Source: Lysinibacillus fusiformis (lineage in GTDB: Bacteria; Bacillota; Bacilli; Bacillales_A; Planococcaceae). Taken from it: a stretch of DNA of 64,000 bases. The first letter of the stretch is position 1; each line of letters begins with the position of its first letter. Position numbers and translations under genes: made by a program. The notes under the pieces are model-generated. The model ran no database searches and was not told the origin of the DNA. It saw nothing but the letters and a program-made list of their open reading frames with translations. Shown in pieces: positions 1 through 8,257 of this stretch. The stretch lies in assembly GCF_002845985.1 (NCBI RefSeq), contig NZ_PDFK01000001.1, positions 744,001-808,000 of the forward strand, read 5' to 3'.

Positions 1-557
1 TAGGATCGTGTACCACGCACTTTGCGAACCATTTCTATCACCTTTTCATGGTGGATATGTCGATTGGGTGCCACCCAATGTGCATTAATGCCTATGACCG
101 ACTCCTCCATTGAGACAGACTGTAGTTTACGCAATGGTGAATCATTATACCATGCCCCTTGACCTTCAATGGCATTAAATAAATCCTCTCGCATAACATC
201 AAATATGTACCCTAACTTTCCAACACCATTTACAAAAATACCGATAGAAATCATAAAATGACGATGTTGTTTGACGAAGTTCATCGTGCCATCAATCGGA
301 TCAATAATCCAGACAACACCATCTAATGATTCGACCTTTTCGCCCATTCCTTCTTCCCCTAAAATTTTATGGGTTGGATCAAAAGCTTTAATTTGCTCGA
401 TAAAAAATAATTCGGTCTCTCGGTCAATATTGGTAACGAGATCATTTGCACCTGATTTTGTCTCAATAACTAGATTATACGAAAAAGCCTCTCGAATACG
501 TCTTCCAGCTTCAAAAATGATACTTTTTGCAAATTCATCAATTTGTTGTAAATGCAC
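1..557 (-). CDS. Inositol monophosphatase family protein, 3' end cut by the window
   Basis: Mg2+-dependent sugar-phosphate phosphatase of the SuhB/YktC family, which typically hydrolyses inositol-1-phosphate or related phosphates in the cytosol. The visible N-terminal part holds the family metal-binding residues: a GEE motif about 70 residues in and the signature WIIDPIDGT just after, with the two Asp residues that bind metal. The start is GTG at 557. An in-frame TGA lies directly upstream (560-558) and an AAGGGTGGG-type ribosome site precedes it. The C-terminal part lies beyond position 1. In Bacillus subtilis yktC sits beside yktA and yktB, as here. Family is sure; the physiological substrate is not. 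Confidence 0.88.
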   Translation of the reverse strand, partial: MHLQQIDEFAKSIIFEAGRRIREAFSYNLVIETKSGANDLVTNIDRETELFFIEQIKAFDPTHKILGEEGMGEKVESLDGVVWIIDPIDGTMNFVKQHRHFMISIGIFVNGVGKLGYIFDVMREDLFNAIEGQGAWYNDSPLRKLQSVSMEESVIGINAHWVAPNRHIHHEKVIEMVRKVRGTRS

Positions 558-705
558 TCAAAACCCACCCTTCGAATATAAGAAAAGGCTCTCTAGCTCT
601 CTTTATGCTCCTCATACCTTTTCCATCACTTAACCATTTGTTTCGACTATAAAAAAACAGAGGACTGCAATTTGATATAATTTCTATTTTACCCTTTGTC
701 ACAAT

Positions 706-747
706 AAAAATCACCTGCTGTCGGAATATTCAGCAAGTGATTTTTTA
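706..747 (-). terminator. Rho-independent terminator of the small coiled-coil gene
   Basis: A 15-bp near-perfect inverted repeat (left arm 706-720, right arm 731-745, ten-base loop) with A/T tails on both sides. On the minus strand it follows the stop of the small gene at 767 and ends in a T run. It could also work in the plus direction. Confidence 0.7.
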
Positions 748-766
748 AATAGGTATTAAATTTTGA

Positions 767-964
767 TTACGCATAGGCGTGCAAGCTTTCAAGTTCCATC
801 TGTATTTCAGCCAGACGTTTTTTACTTTTTTCAATTTCAATATCATTTTTTTCATTCATCGCCTCAAAGAGTGATGCTAATTCATAATCTAATTCTAATT
901 GTAAAATGTGTTCATATTGCTTTTCAATGTCAACTTTACGTATAATTTTTACGATAGGTTTCAT
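767..964 (-). CDS. Small predicted coiled-coil protein, function unknown
   Basis: A 65-residue, charged, Glu/Lys-rich protein beginning MKPIVKIIRK. Residues from about 15 to the end look like one or two amphipathic helices (heptad-like Leu/Ile with alternating Glu/Lys), so a short coiled coil is likely. I use ATG at 964, because the ribosome site GGAAG lies eight bases before it; an upstream in-frame GTG at 973 overlaps that site. It lies between the inositol-phosphatase gene and yktB, where Bacillus genomes also carry tiny ykz-type genes. I do not recognise a family with certainty and assign no function. Confidence 0.65.
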   Translation of the reverse strand: MKPIVKIIRKVDIEKQYEHILQLELDYELASLFEAMNEKNDIEIEKSKKRLAEIQMELESLHAYA

Positions 965-1090
965 AAAAAACACTTCCTTTTTTAATTTTTTTTACAAAAA
1001 CTTTTTTATTTCGATAAAGTTCTTGTTATAAGATTTTTTCCCAAAATCAGCGTAAAATAAACCTTATAAAACGAAAGGAGTAAAATAAAA

Positions 1091-1717
1091 TTGCCAAAAA
1101 CAAAGTGGACAAACAAAGACTTTAATGTTTTTACAATAGACGGTTTAGAACAAAGAATGGATGCTTTAACTTCCCTTGTACGTCCAAAATTCAATCAACT
1201 AGGAGAGGATTTTTCTGCTTATTTCTCTAGCCAACTAGGTGAAGAATTCTTCCCTCATGTTGCCAAACATGCTCGAAGAACTGTTAACCCACCAAAGGAT
1301 AGTTGGGTTGCCTTCGCTCCCTATAAAAGAGGTTATAAATCATTGCCTCACTTTCAGATTGGTCTATGGCACACACATTTATTCATCGTCTTAGCTATTA
1401 TTTATGAAGCACCGCAAAAAAATGTTATGGCTGAGCGTTTACTTGCCCATAAATCTTTATTGGAGCAACTTCCTACTGATTTTATTGTGTCAGGTGATCA
1501 TATGTCCCCTGAGGCCATTTCTCTCGAAGAGGCAAAAGAAGACAAGCTTGAAGCATTGCTTATACGACTACGAGATGTCAAAAAAGGTGAGTTCTTGGTT
1601 GGTCGTCACATTCCAAAAGAGCAAGCGACAAAGCTAACAGCTAGCGAGTTACAACAATTAACAGAGGAAACATTTAATCGCTTACTTCCTCTTTACAACG
1701 TCATTGTTGGAAAATAG
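1091..1717 (+). CDS. yktB: UPF0637 (DUF1054) family protein YktB
   Basis: A 208-residue soluble protein of the UPF0637/DUF1054 family, close to the length of B. subtilis YktB. Its role is not established. The start is TTG at 1091, with AAAGGAG ten bases upstream; no better ATG is present near the N-terminus. The N-terminus (FTIDGLEQRMDAL) and the aromatic-rich middle (GYKSLPHFQIGLW) fit the family. It is transcribed alone, divergently from the coiled-coil gene, and convergently with yktA across a shared hairpin. No membrane segment or signal peptide is seen. Confidence 0.85.
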   Translation: MPKTKWTNKDFNVFTIDGLEQRMDALTSLVRPKFNQLGEDFSAYFSSQLGEEFFPHVAKHARRTVNPPKDSWVAFAPYKRGYKSLPHFQIGLWHTHLFIVLAIIYEAPQKNVMAERLLAHKSLLEQLPTDFIVSGDHMSPEAISLEEAKEDKLEALLIRLRDVKKGEFLVGRHIPKEQATKLTASELQQLTEETFNRLLPLYNVIVGK

Positions 1718-1793
1718 TTTTACTTAGATTCATTTAATGATGATTTTTATTGATGTAGTTTATGCAAAATGTCGTTTTTTAACACAAAAAATT

Positions 1794-1830
1794 AAAAAAT
1801 GGATGTGAGTTGTGCTCACATCCATTTTTT
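1794..1830. terminator. Bidirectional terminator between yktB and yktA
   Basis: Perfect 9-bp stem (GGATGTGAG at 1801-1809, CTCACATCC at 1815-1823, loop of five) flanked by an A run on the left and a T run on the right. It serves convergent yktB (+) and yktA (-) and overlaps the yktA stop codon. Confidence 0.88.
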
Positions 1831-2116
1831 ATCGACCGTTTTTAGGGACAATTTTTATAAGCATCCCATCTTCGGCTTCCTTGGTTTGTTTGACGACAGG
1901 ATAGCTAATATAGCCACTTGCCTCTTCGAATTCTCGAAAAATTGTTTTTTCCTCTGCTTGAGATGGAACAATCTCTTTAAAGCGACGATATTTAGCCAGC
2001 ATGACTTCACGCTTGATGCCCTTTTCATAAGCTTTCTCAATTCCTTCAAAGAATTGAACGACATCCACAATTTCCTCTGTGGACCAATCAGTTGAAAACG
2101 GATAAGAATATTCCAT
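1829..2116 (-). CDS. yktA: UPF0223 family protein YktA
   Basis: A 95-residue acidic soluble protein of the UPF0223 family, which has a small helical-bundle fold and unknown function. The N-terminal [18 protein letters not shown] block is typical of the family, and the length agrees with the usual 80-95 residues. It follows the nitronate monooxygenase gene by 20 bp in the same direction, so the two probably share a transcript. A good ribosome site (AAAGGTGG) lies just before the ATG. Confidence 0.85.
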   Translation of the reverse strand: MEYSYPFSTDWSTEEIVDVVQFFEGIEKAYEKGIKREVMLAKYRRFKEIVPSQAEEKTIFREFEEASGYISYPVVKQTKEAEDGMLIKIVPKNGR

Positions 2117-2136
2117 TCGACAAAACCACCTTTATG

Positions 2137-3096
2137 TTATTGCCCCCATTTTAACCGGATACTTTCAGCTTCTGCAACCATTCGATTAATAAGTTCCGCT
2201 ACGGTTGGGATATCGTGAATCATTCCCGTCACTTGACCAGCCCAGCCAAAGCCTTCATTTTGATTGCCATCGTAAATAAAACGCTTATTGGCTGAACCAC
2301 TGATATAGTCTTTTAAAGCCTCATATGTTGGTGTTTTTTCCTCAATTTCTAAAATCTTTGTCGTAAATTCATTACGTAAAGCTCGTGCTGGCGCGCCGAT
2401 AGAACGCTTAATAATCGTCGTATCAGCCTCCGTACTAGCAAGCAGAGCCTCTTTATAAGCCTCTGATGCATCGACACATTCTTTTGTGGCAATAAAGCGT
2501 GTGCCCATTTCAATACCTTCAGCTCCCAATGCGTGTGCAGCTAGCCAACCACGCCCATCACCAATGCCTCCAGAAGCAATGATTGGAATTTTCACACTAT
2601 CAACCACTTGAGGAACTAGCACCATTGTGCCAACGTCATCTCGCCCAAGATGACCTCCCCCCTCTTGACCAACAACCATCACAGCATCTGCTCCTAGTTG
2701 TTCAGCTTTTTGGGCTTGTCTACGAGCAGCTACAAGTACCAATTTTTTGATAGCTGTTCCTTTTAGCAACTCAAAAATAGGTGCTGGGTTTCCTCCAGTC
2801 ATCGTAATAACTGGTACTTCTTCCTCAACTGCAACGCGCACCATCTCCTCAAAGCCTATACCATGCAGACCAATCGCAAAATTTACGCCAAACGGTTTAT
2901 CTGTTAATGTTCGGACTTTCTGGATCTCTGCTCGTAATAAATTAGGATCTCGTAAGCTCATGGCTGTTATTTGCCCTAGACCGCCAGCATTCGATACAGC
3001 TGCCGCTAAATCAGCATATGCTAAATAGGCTAACCCTCCTTGAATAATGGGGTATTTAACCTGCAAAAGCTCCGTCACACGTGTATTCCAATTCAT
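2137..3096 (-). CDS. Nitronate monooxygenase (2-nitropropane dioxygenase family)
   Basis: FMN-dependent TIM-barrel enzyme of 319 residues that oxidises alkyl nitronates such as propionate-3-nitronate. Its relatives include FabK enoyl-ACP reductases. Family marks are the N-terminal KYPIIQGGLAYLA, GGLGQI, the phosphate-binding stretch GADAVMVVGQEGGGHLGR (about residues 134-151), and PIIASGGIGDGRG followed by GAEGIEMGTRF near residue 200. The ATG at 3096 has a GGGGAGG ribosome site. No partner acyl-carrier genes lie nearby, which favours a detoxifying monooxygenase over FabK, but sequence alone does not settle this. Confidence 0.83.
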   Translation of the reverse strand: MNWNTRVTELLQVKYPIIQGGLAYLAYADLAAAVSNAGGLGQITAMSLRDPNLLRAEIQKVRTLTDKPFGVNFAIGLHGIGFEEMVRVAVEEEVPVITMTGGNPAPIFELLKGTAIKKLVLVAARRQAQKAEQLGADAVMVVGQEGGGHLGRDDVGTMVLVPQVVDSVKIPIIASGGIGDGRGWLAAHALGAEGIEMGTRFIATKECVDASEAYKEALLASTEADTTIIKRSIGAPARALRNEFTTKILEIEEKTPTYEALKDYISGSANKRFIYDGNQNEGFGWAGQVTGMIHDIPTVAELINRMVAEAESIRLKWGQ

Positions 3097-3188
3097 AGTA
3101 CCTCCCCTTTCGTTCGATACTAATTTCTCTTTATCCTGAAAAAAACCTTTTATTTTTATGAAAAGTCTATTTTTTCGTGTCGTTAGGT

Positions 3189-3196
3189 GCTATAAT
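3189..3196 (+). promoter_or_regulatory. Extended -10 promoter of the decarboxylase gene
   Basis: TGC directly followed by a perfect TATAAT at 3191-3196, about 44 bp before the TTG start. No convincing -35 hexamer is visible, so this would be an extended -10 SigA promoter. Confidence 0.5.
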
Positions 3197-3239
3197 TCAT
3201 TTGTTTTCTTAGATATTATAAAGTGAGGTGGTACCTGCG

Positions 3240-4709
3240 TTGTCACAACTAGAGACTCCATTGTTCGACGTATTACTTAAACATCGGAACAGACATCCAA
3301 TTCAATTCCATATTCCAGGCCATAAGAAAGGGCAAGGGATGGACCCTGCTTTCCGAGAATTCGTCGGCGACAACGTTTTATCAATTGATTTAATTAATAT
3401 TGCTCCACTAGACGATTTACATTCACCAAAGGGTGCTATTAAAGAAGCACAAAGCCTTGCAGCTGAAGCCTTTGGTGCTGATCATACATTCTTTTCCGTC
3501 CAAGGTACTAGTGGCGCCATCATGACGATGATTCTGACCGTCGTCGGCCCAGGTGATAAGATTCTAGTGCCACGGAATGTTCATAAATCTATTATGTCGG
3601 CGATTGTATTCGCTGGTGCAATTCCAATTTTTATTCACCCAGAAGTCGACAGTGAATATGGAATTTCTCATGGCATATCGCCTGAAGCTGTCGAAAAAGC
3701 GTTGAATGCTTATCCAGACACAAAAGCTGTACTTGTTATTAATCCAACTTATTTTGGCTTTACAGCTGATTTAAAGCGCATTGTCGAAATCGCTCATGAT
3801 CGTCAGATTCCAGTAGTCGTAGACGAAGCACATGGTGTACACATAAAATTCCATGATGACCTACCGTATTCAGCAATGGAGGCAGGTGCAGATATGGCAG
3901 CAACAAGTGTACACAAGCTCGGTGGCTCCATGACGCAAACTTCCATTTTAAATGTCCGTGAAGGTCTTGTTTCAGCGAAACGTGTACAAGCTGTCTTTTC
4001 CATGCTAACAACGACATCGACTTCATATCCATTACTCGCTTCGCTTGACACAGCTCGTCGCCAGCTAGCCATTCATGGATATGATTTAATCGACGATGCA
4101 TTGCGTTTAGCAAAAGATGCGCGTAAACGCATCAATCAAATAGCGCACTTAAAGTGTGCAGGTAAGGAAAAATTACATTCATCGGCGACCTATGATATGG
4201 ACCCATTAAAACTGCTTATTAGTGTAAAAGATTTAAGTATTTCTGGTCATAGAGCTGAGGAATGGTTACGATATAATGCCAATATTGAAGTGGAACTGTC
4301 TGACCTTTACAATATTTTATGTTTAGTGACATTGGGAGATACGAAAAAAGAAATTAATCTTTTAGTAAATGCACTTACTCGTATGTCAAAAGCATTCGAT
4401 TCTGAAGCGGCTATCACAGAAGCTGTAGTGAATGTACCAGAAATCCCAGCTCTTGCCATGTCACCACGTGATGCCTTTTATGCCGATACAGAAGTCGTTC
4501 CTCTTGCAGAAGCGGATAACTGTATTTGTGCAGAATTTATTATGGTCTATCCTCCTGGAATTCCGATTTTTATTCCCGGGGAAATAATTACACAAGAAAA
4601 TATTCATTATATTCAAATGAATATTGAAGCAGGTTTACCAGTACAAGGACCCGAGGATACAACATTGAAAACAATTCGGGTAATAAAAGAACGAAAACCT
4701 ATTTTTTAA
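3240..4709 (+). CDS. speA: Orn/Lys/Arg decarboxylase, SpeA-type
   Basis: PLP-dependent class-III (fold type I) basic amino acid decarboxylase, about 489 residues. In Bacillus the orthologue SpeA makes agmatine from arginine for polyamine synthesis; many genomes label it lysine decarboxylase. The N-terminus QFHIPGHKKGQGMDP and the PLP-lysine motif SVHKLGGSMTQ (near residue 225) are clear, and VVDEAHG supplies the PLP-ring Asp. I choose TTG at 3240, since GAGGTGG lies at the right distance and the following SQLETPLFD resembles SpeA; an upstream in-frame GTG at 3228 overlaps that site. It is monocistronic and ends at a strong terminator. Substrate (Arg versus Lys) is not decided by what is visible. 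Confidence 0.88.
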   Translation: MSQLETPLFDVLLKHRNRHPIQFHIPGHKKGQGMDPAFREFVGDNVLSIDLINIAPLDDLHSPKGAIKEAQSLAAEAFGADHTFFSVQGTSGAIMTMILTVVGPGDKILVPRNVHKSIMSAIVFAGAIPIFIHPEVDSEYGISHGISPEAVEKALNAYPDTKAVLVINPTYFGFTADLKRIVEIAHDRQIPVVVDEAHGVHIKFHDDLPYSAMEAGADMAATSVHKLGGSMTQTSILNVREGLVSAKRVQAVFSMLTTTSTSYPLLASLDTARRQLAIHGYDLIDDALRLAKDARKRINQIAHLKCAGKEKLHSSATYDMDPLKLLISVKDLSISGHRAEEWLRYNANIEVELSDLYNILCLVTLGDTKKEINLLVNALTRMSKAFDSEAAITEAVVNVPEIPALAMSPRDAFYADTEVVPLAEADNCICAEFIMVYPPGIPIFIPGEIITQENIHYIQMNIEAGLPVQGPEDTTLKTIRVIKERKPIF

Positions 4710-4714
4710 AAATT

Positions 4715-4751
4715 AAAAGCTAGTTCTTCATTGTGAAGAGCTAGCTTTTTC
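4715..4751 (+). terminator. Terminator of the decarboxylase gene
   Basis: A 16-bp stem with a single G-T pair (4715-4730 with 4734-4749), a three-base loop and a T run, starting five bases after the stop codon. Confidence 0.9.
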
Positions 4752-4972
4752 ATTATCTCTAAAACACTCATGTGAGCTTTGCTATGCTTGGATATCATTG
4801 CAGCTTTAGAAATTTCTCTTTACCTGTCCCAATCATTATTAATTACATAATAAATGGTACTTGAATATTACTTAAGAATTTATGATTTGCTTTTTGAAGC
4901 TTTCAACTAATAAGCTAAAAATTAGAATAAGCAATCTATATTATTTACAATATAAAAAAGGGAGTGAACTAA

Positions 4973-5569
4973 ATGAATACTTGGGATCAACGTTTTCAAG
5001 GAGCAGAATACGTTTATGGCGAACAACCTAATGCCTTTATTAAAGATTATGTATATTATTTGAAAGATTCCCCTAATATCGCCGCCTATGCAGAGGGTGA
5101 AGGACGTAATGCTGTTTTTTTAGCCACAGCTGGACATACGGTTACTGCCTATGATTATGCACAGAGTGGCCTTCAAAAAACTGAACAATTAGCACTGAAG
5201 CATCAAGTGACAGTTCAAACTAAGCTAGCCGATTTACTGCTGGATGAGCTTCCCGTTAATAAATATGATGCGGCCATTATGGTATTTGGACATTTTCCAG
5301 CAAAGCAACAACAAACGGTCATACAAAAGATTATCGATTCAGTCAAACCAGGAGGGCGAATTATGATGGAGTTATATTCCATTTATCAGCTCCCTTATGC
5401 TTCAGGTGGTCCACAGCAACTCGATTTTTTATATAACCCTTTAGATGTCCTTCAATGGTGTCAAGCATATAAAATTATCCACTTTTTTACAGGTGAGCAA
5501 ATTCGACATGAAGGAATGCTACACACTGGGCTAGCCCATACGATTCAATTGATTATTGAAAAAAGCTAA
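4973..5569 (+). CDS. Class I SAM-dependent methyltransferase (TehB-like)
   Basis: A 198-residue Rossmann-fold methyltransferase. Motif I is AYAEGEGRNAVFLA (near residues 38-51), followed by the acidic loop TAYDYA. Motif IV lies around YDAAIMVFGHFP and the post-motif KPGGRIMMELY is standard. This N-terminal pattern is shared with tellurite-resistance TehB and thiopurine-like methyltransferases; the methyl acceptor cannot be told. It has a good ribosome site (GGGAGTG). The 220 bp upstream hold no gene. It stands alone between two terminators. Confidence 0.78.
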   Translation: MNTWDQRFQGAEYVYGEQPNAFIKDYVYYLKDSPNIAAYAEGEGRNAVFLATAGHTVTAYDYAQSGLQKTEQLALKHQVTVQTKLADLLLDELPVNKYDAAIMVFGHFPAKQQQTVIQKIIDSVKPGGRIMMELYSIYQLPYASGGPQQLDFLYNPLDVLQWCQAYKIIHFFTGEQIRHEGMLHTGLAHTIQLIIEKS

Positions 5570-5609
5570 AGAGGTTGTCTCAAATAGTTTTTGAGACAAC
5601 TCTTTTTTT
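5570..5609 (+). terminator. Terminator of the methyltransferase gene
   Basis: Inverted repeat AGAGGTTGTCTCAAA with TTTGAGACAACTCT, then a seven-T tract, directly after the stop codon. It may partly stop minus-strand readthrough from the lrgB-like gene too. Confidence 0.88.
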
Positions 5610-5628
5610 GCACAAAGCGACAATTGGA

Positions 5629-6306
5629 TTATAAAAATAAATAAACAAATAAAGGACAGAAAAATGCCCCAATAACAGCGGTTAAGCCCATCGATAATGA
5701 ACCAACTGATAATTCCTGTTCCCCATATTCTCTTAATTTTACAAGACCTACACCATGTGAGGCACTGCCTACAGCCACACCTCTACTAACGGCCGAGTTG
5801 ATTTTGCCATATTTAATAACGAATGGTCCAATAATAGCCCCTACAAATCCTGCAATCATCACAAAAACAGCAGTTAGAGGCGGGATACCCCCTATCGTTT
5901 CGCTTACCTGCATCCCAACAGGCGTGGTTAATGATTTAGGTAAGGCCGTCAGCATCCAGCTAGACTTTACACCAATCCATTTTAGTAATACAAAAATTGT
6001 CATTAAGCCTGTAATCATACCGATGAAAAGTCCTGATAAAATAGAATACTTATATTTTAGAATAATAGCTCGTTGATTATAGAGAGGATAGGCAAGTGCG
6101 ACAACTGCTGGTCCAAGCATTTTCTGAAGCCATTCTCCACCTCTCATATATGTTGCATATGGAATATCGAATATAAGTAAAATCATCACACTGACCACTG
6201 TAGTAGTGACCAAGGGGATCATGATGGGATGTGGAAATCGCTGATAAAGCTTTGTGAACAATACAAACATAATGACGGTACTTAGGACAACAATTGCTTC
6301 AATCAA
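5629..6306 (-). CDS. LrgB/CidB family membrane protein
   Basis: A 225-residue polytopic protein of the LrgB/CidB (YohK-type) family. Members pair with LrgA/CidA and are linked to holin-like control of murein hydrolase export, and in some bacilli to pyruvate or 3-hydroxypropionate transport. About six hydrophobic segments are visible, and the family block LPKSLTTPVGMQVSE is clear near residue 120. It overlaps the upstream lrgA-like gene by eight bases, so the two are co-translated. No LytSR-type regulator is adjacent, so the physiological role (cell-death control or pyruvate transport) stays open. Confidence 0.85.
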   Translation of the reverse strand: MIEAIVVLSTVIMFVLFTKLYQRFPHPIMIPLVTTTVVSVMILLIFDIPYATYMRGGEWLQKMLGPAVVALAYPLYNQRAIILKYKYSILSGLFIGMITGLMTIFVLLKWIGVKSSWMLTALPKSLTTPVGMQVSETIGGIPPLTAVFVMIAGFVGAIIGPFVIKYGKINSAVSRGVAVGSASHGVGLVKLREYGEQELSVGSLSMGLTAVIGAFFCPLFVYLFL

Positions 6307-6745
6307 CCGTTAACTCTCCCTTCCCTTCATCAACAGTGGTTTCCGTACCTTCTTTTTTCGCCAATTCTTTTTTCTCAATGATTTGTGTCAGTAAACCCGT
6401 GACATAAATAGAGATTAATGTACTAGCAATAACGGCTAAAATAATCAACAGGCCAGTGACTGACATGAGTTCTGGATAATCAATAACACCTACCGTTGCT
6501 GGTATGAAAAACAATGTTAACATACCAATTAAAAAACTGGCACCGTCTTGAATATATTCCACCTTAATGATTTTAAACATGAGTGAAAGTGCTAATAATA
6601 GTAATCCAATAACACTTCCTGGAAGAGGTATGTGTAAATATGTTACTATTCCCACCCCCATGTAATAAAAAATCGTCAGTATGCCAATTTGAGCAATGAT
6701 ACGAATAACTCGCAACAATAGCGCAGCAAAATTTTCGTTCAACAT
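6299..6745 (-). CDS. CidA/LrgA family holin-like protein
   Basis: About 148 residues with four membrane segments and a charged tail, typical of CidA/LrgA. The block IPLPGSVIGLLLL around residue 45 is the family signature. ATG at 6745 is the likely start. An alternative GTG at 6760 lies inside the AGGGGGTG ribosome site, although the resulting spacing of about 12 bases is slightly long. The C-terminal tail is rich in Lys and Glu and presumably cytosolic. It forms a two-gene unit with the LrgB-like gene. Confidence 0.82.
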   Translation of the reverse strand: MLNENFAALLLRVIRIIAQIGILTIFYYMGVGIVTYLHIPLPGSVIGLLLLALSLMFKIIKVEYIQDGASFLIGMLTLFFIPATVGVIDYPELMSVTGLLIILAVIASTLISIYVTGLLTQIIEKKELAKKEGTETTVDEGKGELTVD

Positions 6746-6825
6746 TTCGCCACTTTTCACCCCCTATATCGTTCATTCTACATCTGCAAGAATTTTCTGT
6801 CTATTATAATTTTAGGAAAATAATA

Positions 6826-6856
6826 TAAAAAAAGAAAGCGGATGGCTTTCTTCTTT
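6826..6856 (-). terminator. Terminator downstream of the SDR gene
   Basis: AAGAAAGC (6832-6839) pairs with GCTTTCTT (6845-6852) across a five-base loop. On the minus strand a seven-T run follows. A second, weaker hairpin (TGTCTCAT at 6879-6886 with ATGAGACA at 6895-6902) lies between it and the SDR stop. Confidence 0.65.
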
Positions 6857-6939
6857 TAATTAAGAGAAATATAGGGGTTGTCTCATCATAATTTAATGAG
6901 ACATCATTAAAATTATTTTCCTAAAAAAGATTATCCTAT

Positions 6940-7722
6940 TTATAATGCGTGACCAGAGCCACCATCAATATTCACTGAAGTCCCTGTAACATAACTTGCT
7001 GCATCAGAAACTAAAAATGTGATGACGTTAGCGGCTTCTTGCGTATCACCTACACGTCCAAGTGGAATAGTTTTCCCTACCATACGAGAATATTCTTCCC
7101 ACGATAAATTAGGTTCTTCCTTTTTCCAATTCTTTTCGATCTGATCACTGCGAATAAGCCCAATACATACAGAATTTACGCGAATATTATCCTTCCCTAA
7201 ATCCTTGCTCATCGCTTTTGTCAAAGCAAGTCCCGCAGCGCGGCTAACTGTAGTAGGAAGCGAGCTTGCTGGAGGTGTCTTAGCCATCACCGCTGTCACA
7301 TTAACGATTGCACCTGCACCAGCCTTACGCATATATGGTGCAGCATATTTGGAGCAATGTATAGCCCCAAATACTTTTAAATCTAAATCTGCTTGCCACA
7401 GCTCACTACTCACTGACTCAAAGGGATTCGCTGAAGCCGTACCTGCATTATTAATGAGAATATCAATGCGTCCAAAATGTTCTACTGTACGCTCAATTAA
7501 ATACTTACAATCCTTTTCCTTTGTAACATCAGCTGGAACAATTAAAACATCCACATCCGTTTCATTTTTAATACATCCAGCCGCCACCTGTAGCTGTTTT
7601 TCTCCACGTGCGCAAAGTACAACATGAGCCCCCTCTTTGACAAGTTGCATGGCCGTATAATAACCAATTCCTTTACTCGATCCTGTAATAATTGCTACTT
7701 TCCCAGTTAAATTAAGCTCCAC
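6940..7722 (-). CDS. SDR-family oxidoreductase with a degenerate catalytic triad
   Basis: A 260-residue Rossmann protein. The NAD(P)-binding motif TGSSKGIG (13-20), the NNAG motif (91-94), and the C-terminal GTSVNIDGGSG are classical short-chain dehydrogenase features. The catalytic triad is not: the position of the active Tyr and Lys (YxxxK) reads TTVSR, so Tyr is Thr157 and Lys is Arg161, and the Ser position is Ala144. I recall a divergent SDR subgroup with a similar PTxVxRAAG block, so this may be a real subfamily and not decay. Start is GTG at 7722 with GGGAGG upstream. It is monocistronic. Substrate unknown. Confidence 0.8.
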   Translation of the reverse strand: MELNLTGKVAIITGSSKGIGYYTAMQLVKEGAHVVLCARGEKQLQVAAGCIKNETDVDVLIVPADVTKEKDCKYLIERTVEHFGRIDILINNAGTASANPFESVSSELWQADLDLKVFGAIHCSKYAAPYMRKAGAGAIVNVTAVMAKTPPASSLPTTVSRAAGLALTKAMSKDLGKDNIRVNSVCIGLIRSDQIEKNWKKEEPNLSWEEYSRMVGKTIPLGRVGDTQEAANVITFLVSDAASYVTGTSVNIDGGSGHAL

Positions 7723-7885
7723 TATGAAATCCTCCCTTACTTTCTACAATGCTATCATTATACCATTTATCGATTATTCAGAATAATTAAAGGAGCTTGC
7801 AAATAATAGAAATAATATTTGAAGGCAATACCACTACCTGATTATCAATGTAGCCGACTCACGCACCAAGCTAATACAGTAAAAT

Positions 7886-7923
7886 AGCTAAAAAGCATGT
7901 AGTTGGAAAAACAACTACATGCT
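7886..7923 (-). terminator. Distal terminator of the siderophore operon
   Basis: Perfect 12-bp stem AGCATGTAGTTG / CAACTACATGCT with a six-base loop. The T run follows on the minus strand, so it would stop transcripts coming from the iron operon about 340 bp after its last gene. Confidence 0.65.
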
Positions 7924-7974
7924 ACATAGTGTGGAAAAACAAAACTATCCATAGAATGTTTGTGAAAGGTGAAA

Positions 7975-8053
7975 ATGGATTTCCGGCTACTTGCTTTCCT
8001 GTGGGCTCGCCTGTCTCGCTATCCCATCGGAGTCAAGTAGCCTTCCAATCCAT
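7975..8053. repeat. Interrupted palindrome, probable dispersed intergenic repeat
   Basis: Outer arms ATGGATT (7975-7981) and AATCCAT (8047-8053) and inner arms GGCTACTTG (7985-7993) and CAAGTAGCC (8034-8042) are complementary. They enclose a GC-rich core with CTCGCCTGTCTCGCTATCCC. Base composition is clearly richer in G and C than its surroundings. From memory, similar cores recur in intergenic regions of Bacillaceae and Lysinibacillus genomes; this was not checked. Confidence 0.55.
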
Positions 8054-8235
8054 AAAAAGGTTATCCTTTTAGCAAAGATTTTCACTACTCCTTTTATGGA
8101 GGGGTGTTGTCACTCATCACTTCTCCATCTTGAAAATAAGGGTCTTTCCTCTCTCTAATAAGACAAATAAAGGGTTATTTAGTTCCCAACGGCTAGTATG
8201 AAAAAGGAAAAGACACTTTTGCAGAATGGTTGATT

Positions 8236-8257
8236 GGAGTGGAGGCAGCGGCACTCC
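8236..8257. repeat. Short inverted repeat at the end of the siderophore operon
   Basis: GGAGTG (8236-8241) and CACTCC (8252-8257) flank a GC-rich ten-base loop directly after the ATPase stop. There is no T tract, so it is not a terminator. It resembles the edge of the dispersed Bacillaceae repeat suspected at 7975-8053 and could protect the mRNA 3' end. Confidence 0.35.

Larger units (their letters stand above)
7723..8257. other. Gene-free region with repeat fragments and a terminator
   Basis: I see no protein gene in these 535 bases. They hold the presumed promoter region of the SDR gene (right next to it), a terminator-like hairpin at 7886-7923, a large interrupted palindrome at 7975-8053, and a short inverted repeat at 8236-8257 against the stop of the siderophore ATPase gene. 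Confidence 0.6.

Noticed and set aside
1006-1194. Minus-strand 62-codon frame over the yktB start
   Set aside because: No ribosome site, overlaps the yktB promoter and N-terminus.
3760-4113. Minus-strand frame of 117 codons inside the decarboxylase gene
   Set aside because: Antisense shadow of a strongly conserved gene; no start signal.
7894-7923. Considered as an insertion-sequence end
   Set aside because: Single short hairpin with a T run on the minus strand, no matching copy or transposase; it fits a terminator.
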